From Ligustrum vulgare (lineage: Eukaryota > Streptophyta > Magnoliopsida > Lamiales > Oleaceae): DNA of 64,000 bases. Under the pieces are notes generated by a model. It ran no database searches. It was not told where the DNA came from and worked only from the letters and a program-made list of their open reading frames with translations. Both the position numbers and the translations under genes were made by a program. Shown here one piece after another: positions 33,839-46,424 of this stretch. The stretch is from positions 12,873,096-12,937,095 of the forward strand of contig OY743170.1 of assembly GCA_963555705.1 (NCBI GenBank), written 5' to 3'. The first letter of the stretch is position 1. Each line of letters starts with the position of its first letter.

Positions 33839-34423
33839 AAGTGGTCAAGATACGGAAATGCCTTTATTCGTAAAGATGGTCAAATTCTTTCTATGGATAA
33901 TATTGACTAGAGGGGGAAATGACTAGCTGGGAGTTGAGAAATTTTTAGGGTATTTTAATCCATTTTTTAAATAAATCGCCATGGGTGCAAACCTTTCAAT
34001 TTTTGGCCCTTTTCTGTTTGGACATTTCCCACAATTTCATCGATAAGTTTTGATTGAAATTAAAAAAAAAAAAAAAAAAAAATTACTTTCAAAATAGCCA
34101 TGATGAATGTGTTACACATGCCTTAAATGAATATTTAATAATATTACATATGTTTTATAAAAATAAAATACGTTTTATAGTACGATCTTTGATAGCAATT
34201 AATTTGTAAATCTCCATAACCAATTTCTACTTTAGTAAATGCATACTTAATTGCTTATTTTTCAGTTGAGTGTTTTTATATAACAAGTAAAGCGAATTAC
34301 CTTGAAAATTGAAATCTATAACAATTCCAAATTAACCCTAACTAAGAGGGAGTCGAGTAACACAATAAACAATTACTTGACATGTCTCCATCCTTTATTC
34401 AATATCTAATCATATTATGTACA

Positions 34424-34744
34424 ATGCATAGTGCTTTTTCTTTTCTTTTTTTTTTTAAAAAAAAAAAGTGTAACCCACACCTTGAGGGCTCGAACCGACC
34501 CTGTCCTGGGTCATTGGTTCGAGAGATAAGTCGCAAATTATACCTCCTAAAGTCAGGGTGGATGACACTCAGTAACGCCTCGCGGAGTAAGGTAACTCCC
34601 GCTTGCCACATGGAACGAATCTATTATTCAGCCGTCAGGGTTCGAACCCTGCACACTACTGACTACGCTTTGCACATTATCGACCACCCCATTTTGCCGC
34701 CGGAAGACGTGCCCTTGAGGGCATGCATAGTGCTTTTCTTTTGC
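34424..34744 (-). mobile_element. SINE copy 1 with about 20-bp target duplications
   Basis: Direct repeats ATGCATAGTGCTTTT(T)CTTTT lie at 34424-34444 and 34723-34742. The element (about 34446-34722) reads on the minus strand, from a tRNA-like head with the B-box GGGTTCGAACCC (about 34638-34649) to a body ending GTGTGGGTTACAC. A run of T and then A follows next to the left duplication. Long target duplications and a pol III-type head are diagnostic of a SINE. Homologous to the copy at 34821-35062. Overlapping ORFs on both strands are spurious. Confidence 0.8.
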
Positions 34745-34802
34745 TATATATCTAGATAAGACTAAAGAATAAATAAAAACATGTGCGGCAAAGACTCATA
34801 GT

Positions 34803-35080
34803 AATAATCAGTATTCTGAAGCTCCCATGGTATATCTCCTAGTGGCAAAGGGGATGTCAGAAAACTTACTTAACGCAGTCGGGTGTAGGGTTTGAATTCT
34901 GAAAAAATGGATTTGTACCCTGTAGCAAGCGGAATCACCACAATTCATAGGAGTTACTGATACCCTCCACTCTGACTCTGAAGGCAAAATCTGCAATTGA
35001 CCTCTTGAATCAATGGTCCAGGGCAAGATCGATTCGAACCTTCAAAGTGTTAGTTACAGCCCAATAATCAGTATTCTGAA
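34803..35080 (+). mobile_element. SINE copy 2 with perfect 18-bp target duplication
   Basis: AATAATCAGTATTCTGAA occurs at 34803-34820 and again at 35063-35080. The 242-bp element between them has an A-box-like TAGTGGCAAAGGGG (about 34840) and a B-box-like GGGTTTGAATTC (about 34887). It ends AGTTACAGCCC without a poly(A) tail. It aligns, in opposite orientation, with SINE copy 1 over most of its length at roughly two-thirds identity by eye. Confidence 0.85.
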
Positions 35081-35393
35081 TGTTCATCTCGACCCGGTTA
35101 AGCACACTAGACCGTAAGCTAAAAAATAAAAATATCATATCACTTACGCCTAGAAGGGAAAACTAGATAGCCAGCTCTATATTGATCGTCTAAGACGAGC
35201 ATCATATAAGAAGCACGTGCCTTTTTCAGTTATTGCTATTTTCTTTTTTTGAAATTCAATTGACCAAAATGTTCAACAATTGCTTTGCCAAAATAAAAAT
35301 GAAATAGTTTCAATAAAAAAAAAAAACTCACCATAGCTCAAACCCAATTACAAACATAGATTTCTCTGTCAATGATCAAAATATCATTCAATT

Positions 35394-38181
35394 TGTAGCG
35401 ACCGAGAATTTTTCCGTGACTTATTTAAATATTATTTAAAATGTGTCGCTACGACTTTGCCCATTTATTTTTAAACACATTTTCGTCTAGCTATTTTAAG
35501 TGAAAATAAATTAGTTTGAAATAAATATTAGTCAAATTACAATTTTTATTAAATAATATCCCAAGTCTATTTTATATTTTTAAAGTCCAATTTTTAATCT
35601 ATGTGGATTCAATCTATTATTATTATTATAATCCTCAATTCACGTTCATTCAAATTTAAACCCTAAATTCCCTCCCCAACTTCCATTTTTCATATTCAGC
35701 ACATTTTTTTCCCGTCCCCTCAATTTACGACCCATTGTTTCCTTTCCAAATTTGAATCCAAATTCAATCGTAAGGTATATTCCCTCACCCTTCAATACAC
35801 ATTTATGCCTTGAGAAAGTTTAGCTTCTTCCCCAATATTCTCAAGAAAAATTACAGCTTCCTTTTTCTTCCCCCATGATCACTCTTCAATTCCTTCCCCA
35901 GCTCCCTCAATTCTTCCCCTGTTTGGCCCCTCAACCTTGCACCCAAATTATCAGCATTTCCTACAATTCTTCTCTATCCCTTTCAATCAGCCGATCAACT
36001 CAAATTAATCCCAAATCCCTCCCAAGATTCAGTCCCTTGCTGACTTACCAAAGTTTAGTCCAGACACCTGCCTTTAACTCCTCTCCTCCCACCACCCTCA
36101 TCACTCACACGCCATTTATGCACCCCTAATCTCTCCCTCAATCCCCCCCATTCAGCCAATATTTCTCTACATTTCCCTCAACATTCCTAAACCAAAGGCT
36201 GCCACACATTAATCAAAGTGATATAATCCCCTCTCCCCAGCCTCATTCACGTACCCAAAGAAACAACTGCAAGGTACCTCCTTTCTTTTTCCAATTGTCA
36301 TTATCCCACAGCCAAAATACCACCGTAACACTGCCTACTTCACAACACATATATGCTGCCACACATCCTAACTCACGGCTCCAGACTGTAGGAAATTTCT
36401 CAGCATCACGACCACAAACCACCACCGAGCCACTGTCAAAACTTCAACCCAAATCTCCATTCCTGCTGAACCAAACCCAAACCTCCACCATTTTCCCAAC
36501 CAATTTCCCAAACTCCATATCCCCTACTCAAACCAGTACACAATCTGCAATGAATAACTTCCAGAACCTCGAACCACCACCAATTTCCCAAAAACACAAT
36601 CGAACCAATCTGCAACATCAAAACCACCAAGCTGCCAAGAAATTTAATCATTATCATCACGCAATCCACCACAGTCATCACCACGTCGAAACCATCGGAA
36701 CACCATCACCCCATTGCCCACAACACACCCAAACCAAAAAATCAATTACACAACTGCCAATCCACGCCACTCCCCGAACCACCGGAACCGCCACCACCAC
36801 ACGAGACCCGCCACTGCCCAACTTCAAATTCGCATCAATCGACACCCAAATCAAAATCCAAAAACCAAGAATAAACCCTCCAAATAACTTACCTCCGACC
36901 GCCGGCGATTTAGACCGGATTTTTCAACGGAAAATCATATCTTTGAGCCTCGGTGTACCTTCGTTTTTCACACCAAGAATACTCCTCTTTTCTTCACTGC
37001 ACCACTCCTACCGCCGCCATGTGTCGATGGCGCTATTTCCGCCTGAACCGCCGGAGGCGCCGAACCGGCGATGGAGCCTGTGCCGTCGCCAGCGCTCTCT
37101 TTTTCCCTCTATATCCTGAAAATGGAAATGAAGGAGAGAGAGGAGCGTTGATATTTATAAAATTTTGATAATTTGCACTTTAGTCCTCAAGTTTTAAAAG
37201 GTTTCAGATCAGTCCCTACAGCTTTAAATGTTTTAAATCGTACTTTAAATTTCAAAAGTTATTATTTTAGTCCCAAGATTTATGAACCGTTTATTTCAGT
37301 CCCTGCCGATTTAATTCATTTGATTATAAATCTCAAGTTTCAAAAGTATTCATTTTTGTCTCTCAATTTTCAAAGTATTCATTTTAGTCCTCCAAGTTTT
37401 AAAATAATCATTTCAGTCCTCAAATTTTAATAAACTATAAATTTCTAAAGGCTAATGTAACTTATGAGCTAGACGAGGCGCTTGGACATTTAGAAGAACA
37501 ACATGAACTTTCTTGCTCAACTTTCAGACTCGTGATTTGAGGTAGACTCGCCCCCACTAATTAGTTTAAATTATAATTGCATGTCTTATGTGAAATTACG
37601 TGATTTACATGCTTTGATGCATGAGACGAGAAAAGAATATCTCTTATGAGATAAATGAGAAATGATGATGTTATGCATAACTTATGTGCCTTAAGTGCAC
37701 GAGACGAGACTACCCACACCCTATGATTTTACGAGCCTTGATTTTGAAAATAAAATAGCCCAAGAATATGATGATGATGTCACTATATGATTGCATAATT
37801 ACGTGTTCAATTATTCTGTAAATTAATTATTGGCGATGAGTCTACTGAGTATTTCTCGAAATACTCATTCCATTATTTTAACAGTTTTTGCAGATCTCGG
37901 AGAAGGCGGCGAATGAAATGGGAGCGGTGGAAAATTAAATAAATGATGATGTTATTAGACAATTTTACAAATGTTACTCGTTAAATTATTTATCGTTAAT
38001 TTCATTTAAATAATTGAGACACAAGTTTTATGAATTGTTTTATATTTAAATTAATCAAATTTCCGCTGAAGTTTTCAAATGATGAATGTGATGCTTTGAA
38101 TTAAATTTATTTTCCGCAATAAAGTCAGTTTTAAAGGACGAAGTGGCGTCCCGGGCTCCGCATGGAATTCGGGGCGTTACA
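35394..38181 (+). mobile_element. Solo gypsy LTR, 2788 bp, with perfect CAATT target duplication
   Basis: Starts TGTAGCGACCG and ends TTCGGGGCGTTACA. CAATT occurs at 35389-35393 and 38182-38186. No internal region adjoins it. The middle (about 35640-37130) is a long CT-rich stretch containing plus-strand ORFs of 84 and 274 codons (35875-36129, 36295-37119) made mainly of Pro, Thr, His, Gln and Ser, with no domain. AAACCCTAAA (35658-35667) is typical near plant transcription starts, and TTTTTGCAG|ATCTCGGAG (about 37887) looks like a splice acceptor. The LTR may therefore carry a promoter, a long leader and a leader intron. A truncated relative is at 25314-25878. Confidence 0.9.
37175..37430 (+). 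repeat. TTTAGTCCTCAAGTTTTAAA repeats inside the LTR
   Basis: About seven degenerate units of 25-35 bp of the type TTTTAGTCCTCAAGTTTTAAA / TTTCAGTCCCT. They recall the subterminal repeats of some plant MULEs, so part of the LTR interior may come from another element. Confidence 0.6.
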
Positions 38182-38370
38182 CAATTGGAGACGTAATTAC
38201 GATTTTAAGAATTTCTTTCAGTTCGTATAAATTTTTAATATAAGCTAATTTATTTACCAGCTTAATCAAAATATTATTAAATATAAAAAATACATTATTG
38301 ATTATTCTTACATTTACCATTTACGCTCATGAAACTTGACATCGTCACATCCACGCCTTTTGCTTTTTTA

Positions 38371-38542
38371 AGAGTCAGTTTGATAATGTGAATTTTAGAA
38401 TTTATTTTTATTTTTTATTTTTTATTTTTTTTTTATGTATGATTTAAAAATGTTTGAAAAATCAAAAATTGTGGGTTTGACTAAAAATAAATGGTTGAGG
38501 TGATTTTGGAAAATTGAGAGATGAAGAAACATTATCAAAAAG
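38371..38542. mobile_element. MITE family A, copy 3, right end interrupted
   Basis: The left end AGAGTCAGTTTGATAA and the TTGAGGTGATTTTGGAAAATTGAGAGATG interior match family A. The right end stops at CATTATCAAAAAG, exactly where the next element begins. Confidence 0.55.
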
Positions 38543-39423
38543 TAGGGGTGGGCAAAAAAACCGGAACCGATATGACCGAACCGGAACCGAACCAAAAAAA
38601 TCGGAACCGTATGGTTTTAAAAAAATAAAATAGGAAATCGATTTTGGAACCGAGAACCGATTAGTTTTTGGTTCGGTTCTCGGTTCCGCCTTTAGAACCG
38701 AAAAATCGAACTTAGAACCGATCTTTGATCCTTACTTTTTTTTTTTTTTTTTAGGATCTTAATTGGTTGTCATAAAACTAAAAATTAAAAGAATTTGTAT
38801 TTTTTTGGATAAAGTGAAAATGATTAATTTCTTTTTATGAAATTTGTTACGTCTCCACCTCATTGTAACCTTTAACATCACACTTGGACTAAAATTATTA
38901 GTAAATGAAAATCGAATGACACTAACTTATTAATAAGCGAAGTTGTAAATGATCACGATGAAGTTAATTAAATATTTAAATACAAATATAAAATAATTAA
39001 TAATAATGCATTTAAAACTCATGATTCATCCCACAAGTTTACTATATTGTCATGCTTGAAAAACCTTCTAGGCCGTTTCCTATTTTTGTTTATGAATATC
39101 TTCCGTTTCATGGAGAATCCTATACTTTCTTTGTGGTGAAAGGATTTTTGAAATCCTTGATCTTAGTATATTCGGTAGAAATTTATTTCAGGTTATTGAC
39201 TCACTTCCTGAGACCTGATGCTCATCGATAAGGCTCTCGAAAAATATTTATTATTTTAAAACCGAATTAGAACCGAAACCAAACCAAAACCGAATGGTTT
39301 GGTTCTGGTTTGGTTCTTGCGATTCAATGGAACCGAATGGTTCCATTTTACAAGAACCGAAAAAATATGGTTCGGTTCCGGTTCTTGAGATACCCGAACC
39401 GAACCACCCGACGCCCACCCCTA
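38543..39423. mobile_element. TIR element with CCGAACCGAACC-rich subterminal arms
   Basis: The perfect 11-bp TIR TAGGGGTGGGC / GCCCACCCCTA bounds 881 bp. Both arms are made of GGAACCGA/GAACCGAACC and the complementary GGTTCGGTTC repeats, so each arm can fold back. The AGGGGTGGGCAA terminus is common in plant hAT-like non-autonomous elements. The centre is non-coding. The two flanks do not form a clean target duplication. Confidence 0.75.
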
Positions 39424-40272
39424 GAACAAGATATGGAATTTAGCCTAGCATGATTGTGGTAGATTCTTCAAGTTGCTTCATGAATTCCATTGTTGTTGAT
39501 ATTCTTGGCTTGAAAATCTCCCAAGAATGCTCTAAATTTTGCTCTCAATTTTCCTCAATGTCTAGCCTCCTTTTTGTGGCTATTTTGCTCCTTTAATATT
39601 CACAAAATCGTGCCATAACTTTACCCCAAAGATATATCAAAGATAGACCTTGAATCAGATAGGGAAATTTCTTCGCGAGAAAGTTACGGCCATAACTTTC
39701 ATTATTACGGTCGTAAGCAAGCTTCTGAAAATTTTCGAAATTTAGAAGTTACGGCCGTAACTTTACCATTTACGGCCGTGATTGTATTTCTGTCGAGAAG
39801 CGCCTGTGTTCGATGTTTTGGTCATAACTTTCTCTCCTGAAGTCCGATTATGGTGATTCAAGTTGCGTTGGAAAGAAAACTCAAATATCTACAATTCTTT
39901 GTGAAATAGCTCTTCCTAAATTCGAAAGTCTTCTATGACAAAATTGAGCTTCAATCTATGACTAAAATTCGTGATCACAATTCTTGCGGGTTTTTGATTT
40001 CTAACTTCACCCCAAACCTTCTTTGACCATAATTTTTGCATCTAATCTTCTTCCCACATGCCATTATTGATTTGGAGCTCTTTGAATATGCCCTTGAACC
40101 TCACTTCTTGATTTTTTTGTATTTCTTTGGTCATGTTTCCTTTCTTTTTCTTCTTCTTGACCTTACATAGCACAATAAATAAAAATGCATTAAACGATGC
40201 TTCAATAGGATCAAAACAATAGCAAAATAAGATAATAAGTGAATTAAATATGTGCTAATAAAGCACTTATCA
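39424..40272 (-). mobile_element. Truncated LTR of the 10.4-12.0 kb family
   Basis: Reads on the minus strand from TGATAAGTGCTTTATTAGCAC (ending 40272) and is colinear with the first about 855 bp of the solo LTR at 10366-11982. It breaks off inside GAACAAG, exactly at the border of the TIR element. It retains the TTACGGCCGTAA-type palindromes at 39684, 39705, 39749 and 39770. Confidence 0.85.
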
Positions 40273-42179
40273 ATACCCATTTAAGAAGAGGGGTCGGTGT
40301 GGGTCAGGACGGGGCGGGTATGTTTTTATACCAATTTAAAACTTGTTCGTATTTTAATTTTAATGATTTTTTTTTTCATCGATGAAGCTTCAAAATCACA
40401 CTCAACTGGCTGAGGATTATCTTCCACACGAGGACTAGACATCTTCAAAACACTTTTTACTTCTTTATGAAATTAAAAGACAAAGAAAATCTTACAAGAT
40501 AAATATAAGGCTATTCTACCTACAAACTTATTTTATGTGAAAAATATTATACATATTAGTTGAAAACAAAAAAGTTATATCCACATAGTAATAATACTGT
40601 AATAGGCATGTCTAAGAAGATAACTTCATTTAACAAAAACTCATCTATGGTTTATGTTGAATCAGTGATTAACAGATTAATAGATTATAGAGTATAGACT
40701 ATTAAAATAGAATTACTCTATTAAAATTTAAATACAATAATTTTTTTAAGGAAATTATTAATTAATGTGTATATGAGTCAGGTATGCATTTTTCTACAAT
40801 ATAAATATCCGACTCATACATATGTCGGGTTTTTAAATTTACACTCATACCCTACGCACAAACTCATTTAGTCGAGTAATCTCAGCTCATATGTATCGGA
40901 TATCCAACGATTTCGAGTTCGTATGTATTATTGTCATCCCTACCTAATATTTATGTTTTAAATATACAAAGCTGTGAATTGTGATAATCCCAAAGTTATT
41001 ATTTTGAAATGTTGAAGATTTATTTTAGCCAAATTATAAGATAATATAATTCTGAGTTGAGTTCTTAATTATTAATGTACCAACAAGCTCATAAAATAAC
41101 TAGAAACACATCCCCCTATACATATAAGGGGAGAAAAGGGCAATTTACAATTCATTTTTTTGTCCAATTTCGAGTAGCTGGCTGCTCGACTTTTTTTTTT
41201 TTAACTACACACTCAAAACATTCAATAATGGCCAAATTACACACAATGCATCGGTTGGCCAATTTTTTTTTTTTTTTTTTAAAAGAACTCAACATACTAT
41301 GTTAGAAATACAAAAAAACTCAATAACGACCAAATTATACTCAACGTGTATTCCATTGTATAGTAATTGAATAGAACACTCAAGGTTATACCCTTGATAA
41401 TGATGTGCCATAAGGGCGATGCAAGGCATTAATTGCGCACATGCATGCACATCGAAGTTTTTTCAAGTTATAATTACTGCATGAGCATGTATGGTTAACT
41501 AACAAGTAACAAACATGTTCTTTTAAACATAATAAAATAATAATAAAAAAAAATAAAATTATTTTTTTCTTAAATTTATTTTCAATTATACATTTAATGA
41601 TATTCACGACTTTTATTATTTTTTTAAATATACATTTCATTATTTTTATTAAGCCCATATTTCATACCCATTATTTTATCAAAAAAGTGCATGCGACCAA
41701 TTAAATTTCGACAAGGAATTTTTGAATTTATTACAAGCAACTACGACTTGTGTGCATCACTTAATTAAAATGGTACGTACATGGGCATATCGATACCTAC
41801 TTTTTTCCATGTGCAATAATTGTATAAGATCGTAACACTCTTTTGCCTAATTTTTTGTACGATGTTTTTTTTTGTATGTGATAACAAATAAAAAATTTAT
41901 ACGTCTCTTTGATTACGACGTTGGTCATCGAAGCATTGAAAAACTATGTCGATGGTCATTTAAGTTATTTTTTTACGATAATAGCCATTAAAGTTCACTG
42001 TTACACACCTACACTAATAATCACTCGGTTAAAAAAACATGACTATAAATCTTACACGACATCGTTAAATGCGAGCATGTGGCCCAAATAGTTTATTTAT
42101 AACAAGATACTATTTTGACGTCTTTTATGCAATTATATGAACTCTTCTGATTGATCAATTCCAACACAACTTATCGCTT
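40273..42179. other. AT-rich intergenic sequence with a MULE-like fragment
   Basis: About 41905-42020 has degenerate repeats of GTTGGTCATYRAAG / GATGGTCATTTAAGTTA / ATAGCCATTAAAGTT type, as seen at plant MULE ends. Poly-T runs lie near 41190 and 41265. No gene recognised. Confidence 0.35.
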
Positions 42180-43735
42180 TGAGCTAGCTACTTTCCTAAA
42201 AGAATAGTAGTTACTATTGCTTACCGCAAGTGTATGGATCGTGTAAGTAATAGAGTAAACTTTTGAGTCCGAATATCGTACTCACGTGAATTGCTTAAAT
42301 TGTATTTTAGATTAAATTCCTTAACCAGAATGAGGAAATTCAATTGAGAGTTTTTGGAATGAATCTAAACCTAGAATTAAACTAAGAAAATGATAAAGAT
42401 TTGATTTTTATAAAATAAATAAAAGCAAGTGTGTTGGAAATTGAGAATTCACTTTAACTCTATCCTCCATATTTTGACTAAATTGTTTAACTACAATTAA
42501 TGTGGTTTTGAAAATCCGTGTTCCTAATATTATTTAAGTCATCTCTCGATGATGCATCAAAAATCTTTTTTCTAATATGTAACCCGATTATATCTCTATC
42601 ACGAATTGAATACTAGTAAAATATTTTAGTTTTGAGAACACTTTAAAGGATAACAAAGACCTAAGTGATATATCTCTATCCCCTATCGGGCCTTGTGATA
42701 ATTAAATATGTCTAACATTCTCATACTCTCTCGATATAAGAAAATTCTACAACAATTGTACAATAGTAGGCCAGAATTTTGCATAAGATTAAAAGCACAA
42801 TTTAATAACTCAAACCCATGAATTAAATAAATTAAACAAGAGTCAAAACATATATTCAAGAAGTTAAAGCTTTATCACAACTCCAGCACTAAACGTTTAG
42901 CCTAAATACATGAATGAAAATAAATTTCAAGATAAATGAAAAGATGTCACCTCATTCATCTCCTTACTCTTCAATCTTACTTTTGCTTCGCATGGATCCT
43001 CGAGAAACCCATGAATTATATAAATTAAACAAGAGTCAAAACATAAATTCAAGAAATTAAAGCTTTATCACAACTCCAAAATTAAACGTTTAGCCTAAAT
43101 GCATGAACAAAAATAAATTACAAGATAAATGAAAAGAGGTCACCCTGTTCATTTCCCTCCTCTTCTATCTTCAATCTTGCTTTTCCTTCGCATGGATCCC
43201 CCGAGAATTGAACAACAATTTGGCATGAAAATATCACAAGTGTAAACCTTTAATTCGTGCAAGACAACATGTATATATAGGTTTAGGAAAAACCTAGGTG
43301 AACAAGGATAAAAGTTGTTGAATTTTGCGACAAAAAGCCTAACAGTCGGCCTAATAGAAAAGATGCGTCGTCGCATAGTACAACTTTACGTGGCCGCGCA
43401 GTTCACTGAATTCTGGATCTGTTGATTTCTGTTGATGGCGCCCGACCACACAGTACAATCAACGCGAGGCCACGTGGTTCACCTACTATTGTGCAATTTT
43501 CAGCTTTTGTTCTTGTTCAAGTTGGTCCTCATACTTTATTTGCATTCAAGTCCTCCAACTTTCAATTACGACAATTTTACCCCTATATTTCTGATTTCTT
43601 CTCTTGTCTTCCTTGTTCTCCTCAATTGGCTCCTTCCACTTCTTCATGTCCACAATTTAGCTCCATAATTCTATTAATTCATCCAATTCTTCAGTATTTA
43701 CTTCATTGCGTCGATTCCTCGACTTTGTGATGTTT
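42180..43735 (-). mobile_element. Athila/Tat-type LTR fragment with an internal tandem duplication
   Basis: Read on the minus strand, the segments GGAGGACTTGAATGCA, an AACCACGTGGCC block, GATAGAGATATA and TTCGGACTCAAAAGTTTAC...ACACTTGCGGTA follow the same order as in the LTR at 61025-62666. About 192 bp is duplicated in tandem (42815-43006 and 43007-43203; ACCCATGAATTA... to CGCATGGATCC). Neither end nor a target duplication could be fixed. Confidence 0.6.
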
Positions 43736-44204
43736 TTCTGAAATATAAACAAATAAGAAACGAATGAGTAGCGAATTTCTCAAACGAGCATATACAATTA
43801 TACTTCTGGCATATAATCAGTTACCTTCTTTCAAGGAGAGCCGGTAGATGCAAATAAAATGAGATTGAATATATTCAAATGAAATGAAATGTTATTTTAG
43901 TTTTGGTCACAGTTTTTACACATTTTAAACAATGATTATTGCTGGCTTCAATTAATATACATAATGCTGATAGGTAACATGTTTGCACCTAACGATGTTA
44001 TATAAGATGTTGACCTATGATTAACTTTGACCTTATTATTTTGATCGTAACAAAAAAGATTATCTTTTATTGTTCACAAGTGTGCTTCAAATGTTTTATG
44101 TAATGATAAATCTTCAATGCATTCAATATTCAAATCGTCTCTAAAATATATAGATTGAAGTTATATGATCAAACACATAAGACGAGAAGATCAAAGCAAA
44201 GTTA
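43736..44204. other. Intergenic sequence, nothing recognised
   Basis: AT-rich, no supported ORF or element border. Confidence 0.4.
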
Positions 44205-44839
44205 CTCAATGTTGAGAATTACACACAAATTCCCTCTCTAATTAACGCACAAGAATTTTGATCTTCAAGAAATAATTGAGCTAACAAGAAAATCAAACAA
44301 CAACGCAAAATTTACGGGCCGTTAAAGATTTTCATTATATAATAAATTGTTATAATTATATAGTATTTGCACTCACCAAATCCCCCAAGTATCGTAGGAA
44401 AAATAATCAAGCTTTACCACATCTATAAATTTCTACTTCTTTGTACAATCCACAAAGAATTCAAGAAAAATCAAGATGTTAGACTACAATTTTCCTCACC
44501 ATACTCTCTTATCAATGTGCAATTAATTTGCTCCTCAACATACATATTTATAGGTAAACATAACCTAAAAATGTGTATTACTTGTGCCCCAAGATGTTTC
44601 CTTGTTTAAGTAGAATAATCAGAATAAAGAAAGAAATTCACGTCAAAAAGATTATTTTCCTTTTCTTTTCACCTCTAACTTAGTCTCCATGTTAACCACT
44701 TTAACAAGAAAATCAATTGTCCAAGATATTTTTGGGTCAAAACCCAGCAATCTTCACCTTGACAAAAAAATTATTCCAAGCCAAAAAATTCAAATTCAAT
44801 CATTGGGTAAATAAGCAAGCATTTAACACTTTGACGATC

Positions 44840-45654
44840 TCATATTCCACCATATGTGTATAACCAGCACTCAGAATTATCAATGAACTCCGAGCTTTTT
44901 ATCGCCTCATGTCGAAATAAACATTGCTGAAAAATTATGGTGCAACTCCCATGTTTGGCTTTCCTTGGGAGCTCATCATGGCAACTGACTTCATGCCATA
45001 AGGAAGTCTTATTGTCCACCTCCGAGCAGTTAACCGAATCTGCTCCACATTTTGGACAATTTCTTCTCACATGACTAAATTTACCACCGTTCCAACACAT
45101 TATCTTCTTCTTCATGGAGTTACCTCTCTTCCACTTTTCAGTAACAACCAAAGTATTTTCAGATAAACTGTCACTTCAACCTAATCAACTTCACTTCTGA
45201 AAATTCCACAGTTTCCTTCCTGTACATCAAAATCAGCATGATGTACTCAAACGTGGATGGAAGAGACCAGATGAACATTATCCTCATCATCAATCTTAAC
45301 TCCAATAGATTGCAGTTCAGAAACAATCCCATTAAGAACACTAAGTTGATCTAAGATTTTCATACCTGCATTCATTCTTAAAGAATGAAACCGCTCATTC
45401 GGATACAAGTTATTTAACAAGCTCTTCATCTGAAACAATTCTTCCAGTTTTTACCACAGTTCCTTCATAGCAGATATCACATAAATATTTGCAAGAACAT
45501 TTTTTTCCAAACAAAGTTGTAATATGCTAGCAGCTTTCAAATCCAAATCTTCACAATCTTCATCACTTGTGCTGGATTCAGTTTCTTTGTCTGAATTCGG
45601 GGTTGGTTTTTCCTTCAAATATTTTAGCAGTCCCATCTGAATCAATACATCCAT
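44840..45654 (-). pseudogene. Copia gag remnant (UBN2-type gag and zinc knuckle)
   Basis: Three minus-strand pieces are in order. 45654-45451 contains DLKAASILQLCLEKNVLANI, the typical copia gag start of the LKAASxIxLxL type. 45438-45247 contains YPNERFHSLRMNAG with LLNNLYP. 45151-44840 contains a broken CCHC knuckle, CWNGGKFSHVRRNC, where the second Cys reads Gly. Stops and frameshifts separate the pieces. Gag would form the virus-like particle of the retrotransposon; this copy cannot. Confidence 0.75.
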
Positions 45655-46078
45655 GACATGTACTTACCACAAGCCAAAATTGACATTCCAGTCAAATTTC
45701 TCCACGTTGTACTTTCCAAACAAATTTTCTTTTGCTCCAAAAAAATCTTTAAACCATTTAATGCTTTGTTAATTAGATGTCGATTTACTTGTCCATGGAA
45801 CCACTGTTGGGAATTACACACAAATTTCCTCTCTAATTAACCCACATTAATTTTGATGTTCAAGAAATAATTGAGCCAACAAGAAAATCAAACAACGCGA
45901 AATTTACGGACCGTCAAAGCTTTTCACTATATAATAAATTGTTACAATTATATAGAATTTGCACTCACCAAAGCCCCTAGGTATTGTAGAAAAAATAATC
46001 AAACTTTACCACATCTACAAATTTCTACTTCTTTGTACAGTGCACAAAGAATCTAGGAAAAACCAAAATGCAAGAACT

Positions 46079-46390
46079 ACGGCCCCGTTCTCTTTGCTGT
46101 TTTGAGCTCGTTTTGAGTTTTCGATTTTTGGAAATATCGAAAACACGTTCACTTTGCTCATTTTCAGAAACGCGTTTTCCAAAACAAAAAAAAAAAAAAA
46201 TACAAAGGAAACTCAAAACGATTTTTTTTCGTTTTGGATATTTTGTATTAAAAAGTCCAAAACGACCAAAACGCGTGTTTTGGATTTTTTTTTTTTTTTT
46301 TTGTAAATGTGAAATACTTCCTTCACTTGAAGTTCTTATATTATTTTGTCATTATATATAGATCCATGTTAATATTTTTTTTTTGTAATT

Positions 46391-46424
<34 letters not shown>

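Noticed and set aside
36295..37119. 274-codon ORF, the longest single open frame apart from the acyltransferase-like exon
   Set aside because: It lies inside a solo LTR bounded by CAATT duplications. Composition is Pro/Thr/His/Gln-rich and follows the CT-rich DNA. Listed only as part of the LTR.
43422..43730. Overlapping plus-strand ORFs of 102 and 78 codons
   Set aside because: They lie in a minus-strand LTR fragment, have low complexity and show no domain.
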